A stretch of DNA of 64,000 nt. Origin: Nitrospirota bacterium (lineage in GTDB: Bacteria; JACPQY01). Where the stretch lies: the NCBI GenBank assembly GCA_016180645.1, contig JACPAV010000003.1, forward strand, positions 268,389 to 332,388, read 5' to 3'. Below the pieces are notes generated by a model. That model did no database searches. It had not been told where the DNA came from and was given only the letters and a program-made list of their open reading frames with translations. Position numbers and translations under genes: made by a program. Shown in pieces: positions 20,799 through 28,434 of the stretch (position 1 is its first letter; every line of letters starts with the position of its first letter).

Positions 20799-23700
20799 CT
20801 ACCCGCCGGACATGAAGTCAAAGCAGACCAAGCGCAGGCTCTCACGGCTGAGCTGCGTGGGCTTGCGGTTTGAACCTCCGGCCCCCACGCCCCCGGCGGC
20901 CCCATACTTCCCCATGAGATCCTCTATCACTCCAACCAATCCCCTCACGTCCTTTCCCCTTTGGAAGGCCTTGTGGGCGGACCGCAACTCCGCCACCTGG
21001 ACGCCCAGCAAGGGCCGACTCAGGAATCGGATCACTTCGATCGTGCGCTTCCGATCCAGGTCTGGGTGGTTCGCATAGCCTTGAAGAATGGTCGCCAGAG
21101 TTTGCTGGATGGGATCCACTGAGCGCGGCGCAGACTGTAGTGCCTTCTGTTCTTCTAGGGACCTGAGAATGCTCTCGATGATCCTCTCCTGGATTTCGAA
21201 GACATTCTTGAACATGCTCGGCTCGACCACCCGTGGGGTGTCGCGGTCACAGGCGATCAGATTCCCGATAATGTACCTGTTATCCAGAATGTCATCCGTT
21301 TTCGAATCGTAGTACTTCCAGAAATTCATGACACCCGATCCCGGAACGTCCGCCTGGAAAAAGAAGAAGATCCCCTTGGCTCCCGCCTTTACGAGGCCGG
21401 AGTGGATACCATCCGGGATCGAATCCAGCATTTCCTTCCCGCCGGCCCCGATGACCCCCCTCAACTGTTGGAGCAGGAATTCGCTGCTTGCCAGTTCCGC
21501 GAATTGTTCCTCCTCCTCCATGACGGCGCCATCTTCCTCGCTGATCCGCCGAAGGGTGTTGAAATTCCGGGGATGAACGGTTTCGCCAAGAACGCTGGCA
21601 TCTAAGAACCCCGCCCGATCAATGTCGGCGATTTTTCTGCTCAGTCGCTCGACCAATCCGAGCAGGCGATCCAATCCGGCGTCCGGAAACATGTTGTAGA
21701 TCCAGAGAACGTCGAAATCGCTCCCAATGCGATCAATCCGACCCGCTCGCTGGACCATCCTGGTCGGGTTCCAATGGAGGTCGTAGTTGATGAGATGCCC
21801 ACAGTCCTGGAGATTCTGCCCCTCGGAGAGCACGTCCGTTGAAACAAGGATATGAATTTCCCGATCCGTGCCGATCCAGTCGGGCCTGTCGTTTGCCTTG
21901 GGGGCGAATCCCTGGACGATTCGGAGCCGCTCCTTGGGGTCGGCTCCGCTGTCCATCCGGCGGATGCTCACGCCTCCGAGTGATTTCCGGAACGCCTCGG
22001 CGGCGGGATTCTCGGGGTGCCCCAAGTGGCGATACAGGTATCGTGCCGTGTCCTTGTAATGGGTGAAGATCAGGACTCTCTTCCCGAGAAAATCCGTGGA
22101 GAGCAGATCCTTGAGCCGTGAAAGCTTGGCATCGGCCTCGGGTTTGATGTCCTTGATGCGGAGCCAGATGTCGTTAAGGATTTCAACGTCGTGTTGAACG
22201 GCCCTGTGGAGCTTTCGGAGGTCGTAGAGATTCGGATCGACCGTCCCAACAGATTCAAGAACCTTGCGCGCCTCCTCATTGGCGTCAATTTCCTCCGCCC
22301 GCGATAGCGGCGTCGCATCGTCCTCCTCTTCCTCGCTCGCCACGTATCTCATCGCCTTCTCGAAGTCTGAGCTTCTGATCAGACGGCCGCCCAGGATGTA
22401 TTCCTCGAACGTCTTCAGGAATGAGAGGGCGCGGCGGACGCTGATTCGAAATGCCTCAACGCTCGACTCGAACCTCTTGAGATAACGGCTCTTGAAAATG
22501 CCGACGAGCGCCTCCTCACGGCCTGCTTCCATCTCGTCCACCTGCACCCCCTCCTTCTTGTAGTCCTCCAAGTTGTAGGGGGCGAGTTTCAACTTGTCGA
22601 TCCCCGAGACAATGCCCTCATAGATACCGGCATAGGTGCGTTCCAAGTCGTAGCGGACGGTCTTCAGTTTTCGCTCCGGGAAATGAATCTTTTTCCCGCG
22701 GATCGTGGCCTCCGGGTAGGCTTTCCGAATGTGCGGACGGGTTCGGCGGATGACCGCTTCTTCCAGGAGGTTGTAGAGCGCAAACGTGGCGCTGTTTGCT
22801 CGTGATTCCCGCCTGGCCCGGAGGAAATACTTGTGCAGGTCTCCGATTCCGCAGGCCGCGAAATAGCTGCGATCACCCTTCGTGACGAGGCAGAATTGAT
22901 TGTACAGGTCCAGCAGGTCATTGCTGATCGGCGTGGCCGTCAGCAGGATGATCTTCTTGGGCATGCCGTCCCGGCCCCTGCCCCCGTTGGTGCCGATAAT
23001 CCTCTCGAGGCTTCCATACCGTTGGGCCGTGCGATTTCGGAAATTGTGGGATTCGTCCACCAGGAGGACGTCGGCATCGCCGAAGGGAGACGGGTCGAAC
23101 TCCTCCCGTCCCAACTCTTCCTGGGAGACAACCGTCGCCGAGATGCTGGCTTCCCGCAGCTCACGCTCCCACATGTCGCGCAGGCTTGCCGGGCAGATGA
23201 CCAGCGCCTTCTGGCGCATGTGGTAGGCGAAGTCTTCGAGGAGCTTCTTTCCGATCCACGTTTTCCCGAGGCCGACGGAGTCCGCGACCATGACTCCGTG
23301 GTAAATCCCAAGGATCTTGCGGGCTTTCTTGACTGCGTCCTCTTGGAATTCCGCCAACTCTACCGCTGAGCGCATGCCAGTCAGCGGGGCGTCTTCCAGT
23401 TCATCCTTGAAATATTCGTAGAGCGCCTTGAGGTAGACTTGGTAAGGCGTGTATTCCTTCTGACCGAATTTCGACGCGTCGAGCAGGTCGATGAGATCGT
23501 GCTTGAAATCCCGCGCGTCCTCCCATTGTCGGTCGTACCATTGTTCCAGCTCAATGATGGCGCGGGCACCCACCTCGCTCTTGAGGAGCTGCCTGTTCTC
23601 TACGGTGATTCTCTCGCTCGGCTTCGCGTCGGAGAGCCAGGCGACGGATCGGGCGGCCTCAGTATCCTCAGCCTCTGTCTTTTCCAGAAGAACTTTGTGC

Positions 23701-24203
23701 GCGAGATTCAGTTCCCGGTTTGACGTAAGGCCGGGCACGGTGAAGTTGGAGGACCCGACGATGGCCACGATGGGCCGAAAGCGATCAAACAGCATCTGCT
23801 GCCCCGGTCGGTCCGAGTAGAACAGCCAACATTTGGCGTGGAGAAATCCCTCATCGTGGAGACGCACCAAGACCGATTCACGGCGTAGGTAGGCGATCAG
23901 GTCCTCGACAAGGCTTAGGGTCCTTTCCTCAAAGGGGAGGGCTTCAAGGTCCTTGCGAATCAGGCCCCGAATCGCCGCCGGATCGGGCCGGAGGCCAATC
24001 TGTTCCCCTGTGGTCGGTTCAGAGCCAAGCAGGAGTCGAAGATTGCCAAGCCCGGACAGGCCCTCTTTCACCAGGCCGAAGCCGCCGACCGTGAAATAGG
24101 CCGAGGCCACATCGAGGGATCGGCCCTTGTGCGCTTCGAGAAGCGCCTTGAGGACACCCTGCAAATGGTGTGTTTGATTGTCGATGACATAGGGTATTTT
24201 CAT
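20799..24203 (-). CDS. PLD-nuclease / SNF2-family helicase fusion
   Basis: This is a 1134-residue protein. Residues 1-170 form a phospholipase D-like domain with one HxK motif (H122-A-K124) and a following GSSN (150-153). A SNF2-type helicase core follows: Walker A (DSVGLGKT, 308-315), DESH (383-386), LLTATPISN, and the C-terminal lobe with STDVLSEGQNLQ and QRAGRIDRIG. The start has GAGGG upstream and lies 8 nt after the AbiEii-like gene. PLD-SNF2 proteins usually belong to restriction-type defence; here the partner methylase is 4.2 kb upstream. A single HKD motif implies dimerisation for cleavage. Confidence 0.9.
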   Translation of the reverse strand: MKIPYVIDNQTHHLQGVLKALLEAHKGRSLDVASAYFTVGGFGLVKEGLSGLGNLRLLLGSEPTTGEQIGLRPDPAAIRGLIRKDLEALPFEERTLSLVEDLIAYLRRESVLVRLHDEGFLHAKCWLFYSDRPGQQMLFDRFRPIVAIVGSSNFTVPGLTSNRELNLAHKVLLEKTEAEDTEAARSVAWLSDAKPSERITVENRQLLKSEVGARAIIELEQWYDRQWEDARDFKHDLIDLLDASKFGQKEYTPYQVYLKALYEYFKDELEDAPLTGMRSAVELAEFQEDAVKKARKILGIYHGVMVADSVGLGKTWIGKKLLEDFAYHMRQKALVICPASLRDMWERELREASISATVVSQEELGREEFDPSPFGDADVLLVDESHNFRNRTAQRYGSLERIIGTNGGRGRDGMPKKIILLTATPISNDLLDLYNQFCLVTKGDRSYFAACGIGDLHKYFLRARRESRANSATFALYNLLEEAVIRRTRPHIRKAYPEATIRGKKIHFPERKLKTVRYDLERTYAGIYEGIVSGIDKLKLAPYNLEDYKKEGVQVDEMEAGREEALVGIFKSRYLKRFESSVEAFRISVRRALSFLKTFEEYILGGRLIRSSDFEKAMRYVASEEEEDDATPLSRAEEIDANEEARKVLESVGTVDPNLYDLRKLHRAVQHDVEILNDIWLRIKDIKPEADAKLSRLKDLLSTDFLGKRVLIFTHYKDTARYLYRHLGHPENPAAEAFRKSLGGVSIRRMDSGADPKERLRIVQGFAPKANDRPDWIGTDREIHILVSTDVLSEGQNLQDCGHLINYDLHWNPTRMVQRAGRIDRIGSDFDVLWIYNMFPDAGLDRLLGLVERLSRKIADIDRAGFLDASVLGETVHPRNFNTLRRISEEDGAVMEEEEQFAELASSEFLLQQLRGVIGAGGKEMLDSIPDGIHSGLVKAGAKGIFFFFQADVPGSGVMNFWKYYDSKTDDILDNRYIIGNLIACDRDTPRVVEPSMFKNVFEIQERIIESILRSLEEQKALQSAPRSVDPIQQTLATILQGYANHPDLDRKRTIEVIRFLSRPLLGVQVAELRSAHKAFQRGKDVRGLVGVIEDLMGKYGAAGGVGAGGSNRKPTQLSRESLRLVCFDFMSGG

Positions 24204-24211
24204 CACGACCC

Positions 24212-25627
24212 TCAATGTTTCGTGTCGACAAGATAACCCGATCGGCCCGAGCACCGGTAGCCATTTTTGTCTTTGTGGGGGTTTAGACGTCCGTTATTCT
24301 TCGTTCGACTGAACTTCTTCCCGCAGTAGGAACATTCAAACACGTAGGTGGGTCTCCCCCGTCCCCGTGCACTCGAAGACCGAATTCGAGCGCCTGAGCC
24401 GCTGCCCTCTGTGGACCGTTGGGCCGTCGGAGGCGTGAGGAAGGGACCGGAAGCGGTCAGCTCAACCGCATACCTGGGCACGAACGGAATTTGCGTCACG
24501 GTTGCTCCCTGAATCCGATCCACGCGATAGGATCTGGATTCTCCTGTTTGGTGCTTGACAGCGTAGAGAAGGAAACGACCGTCCTTGGTTCGCCGCAACG
24601 AATAAGGCTCGATGAGCCGTCGGCTGCCTTGGTATCCAAGCTCTACGCAGAGCCGGTTCGCTGCTGCGAAACGAATCGTCTCAAGCGGAACCGGTGAGTG
24701 CCAAGCCTGTGCCATGGCGGGCGGGCGCCATGGCTCGTCAATCTCGGTGACGGTGATCGGGAACGCAGGCAGTTCCTTCTTCTGTGCGCTGCCTTGCATC
24801 CATTCGAGAACCCCGGGCAGTTCCTGCCAAAACTGCTCGAAGGGCGGGAGGGTTGGCAACTGGTGTTTGAGCATGCTTTCCCAATCCGCTTGCAACTCCC
24901 GGAGGCCGGGGTGATTCGTGAGATCCACCATTGTCGGAACGGAGAAACCTTTGAAGGCGCACTTCTTCTCAAGGGCATCCATCAGGAGGTGACGGTCCGG
25001 CGCGGCTCCATTGTACCGATGCAGGTGGATGACATCGTAGAGGTCTCGCGGCCTCAGCCGATCCCTCAGCGCCCGCAACTTCTCCGCGAATACCTCCTCG
25101 AATCGATAGCAGAGTATTTCGATTCCGCCGCCCGGTCCGTCCGAATACGGATGGTGCACGGGACGCTTCGCCGCCTCCAGCACGACCACTTCATCGGCCG
25201 TCAAATCGAGCCTGATCCGCGGCAGATCGCCGCGCATCCCCAAGGGGCCTCTGAATCCGAGCCGCCCTTGTGCCGACTGACCGCCCCTGGGATTCGTGTA
25301 GATATCGAAGCGGTGCGCATCGGCAGGCAGCTCTATGCCGGTCGCCTCATAAGTCCATGTAGCGACTTCGGCAAACGTTTTCGAAAGGAATTCCTCCTTC
25401 AGGTGATCCGGATCTCTCAAGGTGAAATCCAGGTCTTCCGAGAAACGGTACGTCTCGAAAAAGCATTTCTTGAGACATGTGCCTCCCTTGAAGATCCAGC
25501 TTGAGCCAAGTGCATGGTGGTGCGCGATGCCCGCCAATAACCAACCCAGGACATAGTCCTTCTCAACGATGTTCGGGGCGAGCCCGAATTCTCTCGCGAG
25601 GTCCATGATTTCTTGCTTGTCGATCAC
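24212..25627 (-). CDS. AbiEii-type nucleotidyltransferase fused to WYL and zinc-finger domains
   Basis: This is a 471-residue protein. Residues 1 to about 290 are an AbiEii/AbiGii nucleotidyltransferase, with KGGT (47-50) and RFSEDLDF (61-68) as the metal and nucleotide site. Residues about 314-378 look like a WYL ligand-sensing domain (LETIRFAAANRL, IEPYSLRR, YAVKH). A basic linker leads to a C-terminal zinc finger with C432-x2-C435, H451 and C459. I use GTG at 25627, which overlaps the upstream stop as GTGA and gives the usual IDKQEIMDLAREFG start; a TTG further upstream is less likely. AbiEii toxins are about 300 residues, so the tail is an unusual addition. Confidence 0.85.
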   Translation of the reverse strand: MIDKQEIMDLAREFGLAPNIVEKDYVLGWLLAGIAHHHALGSSWIFKGGTCLKKCFFETYRFSEDLDFTLRDPDHLKEEFLSKTFAEVATWTYEATGIELPADAHRFDIYTNPRGGQSAQGRLGFRGPLGMRGDLPRIRLDLTADEVVVLEAAKRPVHHPYSDGPGGGIEILCYRFEEVFAEKLRALRDRLRPRDLYDVIHLHRYNGAAPDRHLLMDALEKKCAFKGFSVPTMVDLTNHPGLRELQADWESMLKHQLPTLPPFEQFWQELPGVLEWMQGSAQKKELPAFPITVTEIDEPWRPPAMAQAWHSPVPLETIRFAAANRLCVELGYQGSRRLIEPYSLRRTKDGRFLLYAVKHQTGESRSYRVDRIQGATVTQIPFVPRYAVELTASGPFLTPPTAQRSTEGSGSGARIRSSSARGRGRPTYVFECSYCGKKFSRTKNNGRLNPHKDKNGYRCSGRSGYLVDTKH

Positions 25628-26463
25628 TCCGGTTTTTCCCTTGGCCAACTTTCAGGCACCCACAGACGCCATCTGGTGATGAGCCGTTTGCCCCGAACCG
25701 CCGGGTCAAGTTGGGCGTTGCCCGTGGGCATCTTCGCCCTGCACATCTTGAGGGATTCCTTTTCGTCGGGCGCGTACCGCTCCAACAGGTAGCCGAGGCG
25801 TTTGAACACCGCACCGTTACCGAGTCGAATCGCGTAATCAATGATCCGGTTCATGTCCCTGCTCCTTAATCTCAGGTAGCTTGAGAACATGTCCGCCATG
25901 GAGCGAATTCCGCCTCCGACCTTGGGATCATCCAGCATGTCGAGAATCGTCCGCGCTTCATCTGATACGAACACCTTGACTTGCCCCCGCCAAACCGGCT
26001 TCAGCCCGAAGAGGACACCTTCAGGCACAGTCTTCAGCAGAAATGGTGTGCCTTTCAGCACCGGATTTCGTATTCGCGGACGTCGGGTTGTCATGACGAC
26101 GACCGCCCGGAAAATCTGTTCCGTCAGCCCCCAATGGGCTGCCGCGCTCCACCCGCCGATGTAGCAAGGAGAATAGAGTTTCTCGGCGATCAGCCAAGGA
26201 TCTTCGAGGGGAACATCGGCCGTCCTGGATTCGAGCGGTACGGGGACATAGAGCCCACGGCGAACCCGCGAGAGCCACCCCTTCTTGGCCCAGCGGGACA
26301 GCAGCTTCGCCGCTGCGGTCGAACTGAATCCAAGCGCTCGGCTGGCCTCTTTTAGAGACACAGCTCCCTTGGAGGTCCGGAGGACCTCGGCTAGTCTTTG
26401 CCTATCGAGCCTCCCGAGTCCACCCACTTCACCCTTGGCCAGTGCAGTATATCCTAAGCGCAT
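25624..26463 (-). CDS. AbiEi-like antitoxin / transcriptional regulator
   Basis: This is a 279-residue protein. The N-terminal winged helix (SLKEASRALGFSSTAAAKLL, then a RVRRGLYVPVP wing) is the DNA-binding half of the AbiEi family, followed by the conserved YIGGWSAAAHWGLTEQ segment and a C-terminal antitoxin region. Its stop overlaps the start of the AbiEii-type gene as GTGA, the normal antitoxin-toxin order. It has its own near-consensus promoter, whose predicted +1 coincides with the ATG, so the mRNA would be leaderless. Autoregulation through the promoter is expected from the family. Confidence 0.87.
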   Translation of the reverse strand: MRLGYTALAKGEVGGLGRLDRQRLAEVLRTSKGAVSLKEASRALGFSSTAAAKLLSRWAKKGWLSRVRRGLYVPVPLESRTADVPLEDPWLIAEKLYSPCYIGGWSAAAHWGLTEQIFRAVVVMTTRRPRIRNPVLKGTPFLLKTVPEGVLFGLKPVWRGQVKVFVSDEARTILDMLDDPKVGGGIRSMADMFSSYLRLRSRDMNRIIDYAIRLGNGAVFKRLGYLLERYAPDEKESLKMCRAKMPTGNAQLDPAVRGKRLITRWRLWVPESWPREKPE

Positions 26464-26469
26464 TTATTC

Positions 26470-26498
26470 ATACTAGAGGTGAATAGCTGCTCTGTCAA
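26470..26498 (-). promoter_or_regulatory. Promoter of the AbiE-like module (leaderless)
   Basis: TTGACA (26493-26498) and TAGTAT (26470-26475) are separated by exactly 17 nt. Only 6 nt lie between the -10 box and the ATG at 26463, so transcription would start on the initiation codon. The promoter sits just after the helicase remnant, giving the AbiE-PLD-helicase genes expression independent of the upstream methylase. Confidence 0.75.
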
Positions 26499-26548
26499 TA
26501 TACTCACTTTTTCCGCCTATCCGTTGGCAGCGAGAATGGGGAGCGACC

Positions 26549-26626
26549 TCAAACGAGTTTTGGTGGCTGCTGCCTGCCCGGTTCTTCGGAGAGCGTCTGA
26601 TTGTCGATGACGTACGGGATATTCAT
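26549..26626 (-). pseudogene. Remnant of a second PLD-helicase start
   Basis: An ATG here overlaps the stop of the membrane-protein gene as ATGA and opens with MNIPYVIDNQT, nearly identical to the start of the intact PLD-helicase (MKIPYVIDNQT) 2.4 kb downstream. After 11 codons the similarity ends, and the frame stops after 25 codons. Many codons differ synonymously between the two (AAA ATA CCC TAT against AAT ATC CCG TAC), so this is the tail-less start of a divergent homologue, not a recent duplication. Confidence 0.75.
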
Positions 26627-28374
26627 TGGAAAATGAATAGGGCGATCACGCCGCGCGCTATTGAATCACTATCCTCAATTTGGCGATCGAAGCTCAGCAT
26701 CTCCGAGACGAATTTGCTCATCCCCTGAATGTCATAATGCTCGCCACGCGCGGCCAAAGTATTGAATATGTAGCTCACCCCTGCCCGAGTCGAATTGTCG
26801 GCCCAGCTCAATTCTCTACTCTCAAGAGCAAATCCGCCGAACACGAAAATGTGCTTCATTGTGTAGTCGAGCATTGTGGGGAAGGCTTCGTCTTGAAGAA
26901 GCTGCGGCCGTGAATGCAATAGCTGGTACAAGTCAGTGGCCAGCCAACGCGCGAGTTGGCCAGCTTGCCGGGAGCAGGAAGGAACAGCCTCGCTCGGAAG
27001 CCGGTCGATACATTCCCGCACGGCTTCGCGCATCAGACCCGTAAGGAAGCTGGTGATTTCAAACGGTTTGAGCACGAGTATGCGCATCCATAACTCAATC
27101 AGCGCACCAAGCGAAACGAGGGCGTAGGCTGGCTGGTCTCTACGCTTTTCGAGGGCGAGGTCCAATAGCCTGTTCCCTGTCCACATTGCGCTTCGAAACG
27201 CCTCTGGGTTTCCGGAACGATGCAACCGACGTCTCAAGCTCGCGAAGCGTTTGGCTACACCATCTGGACTCTCCACCAACATCGCAACTGTCATGATTTG
27301 CCCGAAGCTCGTGACGAATAGATCCGTAATGCCCGCATAAGTGGAAGCGATCCACCGTTCCAAAAAGCTGTCAATGTCGTCGTGGAGGTAGTGGATTGCC
27401 GATACCGCCTCCTTCAGATCATCCTCGTTTTGAGGTCGCACAGGTATCAATTGGCGCAGCCTCTCAGCGAGGTGGATCATGGTTATTCCAACCTGATTCG
27501 GTATGCGCTCGTGCGCAAGGGCACGACCCGCCTCCGCAAGCGCGAAAACACGTTTGGATGCGATGCCGATTTGGTCCGGCCTCTTCATCATCTGAGCCAG
27601 CTTCTTCCCGATCAATCCAATACATTCCGAGAAACTGATCAGGTAGCGCATTTGGACGAAAAAGAACGCACGTTCTTCCAGCCATGCTGCCGCAGCCATC
27701 GGATCTTCATCGCACTCGAAAAGCTTGGCATTACAACCAAAGCCCAAAAGACCCATTGCCGTGGACCACATCTCGTGTTCTTCGCTTTGAATGTGAATCT
27801 GGATGAGTACCTCGATGTATATGTTGACGGCAACTCGGTCTCGCACTCCTTCCCATGTACGCGTCTCAAGTTCTCTCAGACCCACCGTAAAACACTCGTC
27901 TACCAGCGCCTCCTCCGATTGCCGAATCCAAAATGATAGCTGTTGGTAGAGGGCGTCGGTGTCGGGATGGAGCAACAGTTTTCGACGGTTTTCCGCGGGC
28001 GGTAATCGAACCTCCAAGACCCGCCTCCATGCTCGCCGCATTATTTCGTGTGGTGTAACCATTCGGATCATGGCCCATAAACAGCCCGCGAAACAGCCCG
28101 CGTAGACAACACCCGCGAGGAGGACTGAGTCGATCATGTCCTGAGGAAACCATCCTAAGAATAGGCCGCTGCTTAGAACGATCGGCGATGCTGAGAACAC
28201 GGCAAGGGTGATCAGCAGCCATTTTCCTTGTCTTGCCCAAAAGTCCCTATCGGCGAGAATCCTGATGCTATCGAGGCGTCCTCCCCATACAAGCTGAAGG
28301 ATTGCGACGGCAAGGCCGCCAAATGTTGCAAGTGCCAGGCCGAGATATCGTAGGGCCTCCGCAGGATTATCCAT
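26623..28374 (-). CDS. Membrane protein of unknown function, defence island
   Basis: This is a 583-residue protein with no recognised family. The first about 110 residues carry three hydrophobic helices (around 8-30, 52-75 and 83-105); the remainder is a soluble, mostly helical domain with several Trp/Arg-rich stretches and no obvious catalytic motif. Base composition is visibly more AT-rich than its flanks. It lies between the methylase gene (60-nt gap) and a helicase remnant coupled to it by ATGA, so it probably belonged to a methylase-membrane protein-helicase operon. A membrane-bound sensor or effector is conceivable but unsupported by motifs. Confidence 0.75.
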   Translation of the reverse strand: MDNPAEALRYLGLALATFGGLAVAILQLVWGGRLDSIRILADRDFWARQGKWLLITLAVFSASPIVLSSGLFLGWFPQDMIDSVLLAGVVYAGCFAGCLWAMIRMVTPHEIMRRAWRRVLEVRLPPAENRRKLLLHPDTDALYQQLSFWIRQSEEALVDECFTVGLRELETRTWEGVRDRVAVNIYIEVLIQIHIQSEEHEMWSTAMGLLGFGCNAKLFECDEDPMAAAAWLEERAFFFVQMRYLISFSECIGLIGKKLAQMMKRPDQIGIASKRVFALAEAGRALAHERIPNQVGITMIHLAERLRQLIPVRPQNEDDLKEAVSAIHYLHDDIDSFLERWIASTYAGITDLFVTSFGQIMTVAMLVESPDGVAKRFASLRRRLHRSGNPEAFRSAMWTGNRLLDLALEKRRDQPAYALVSLGALIELWMRILVLKPFEITSFLTGLMREAVRECIDRLPSEAVPSCSRQAGQLARWLATDLYQLLHSRPQLLQDEAFPTMLDYTMKHIFVFGGFALESRELSWADNSTRAGVSYIFNTLAARGEHYDIQGMSKFVSEMLSFDRQIEDSDSIARGVIALFIFQ

Positions 28375-28434
28375 GACCCCGCATTCTCAAGACCGTATTC
28401 GAAATCCTACCATGCTCGGTGTGTACACTTGCCT

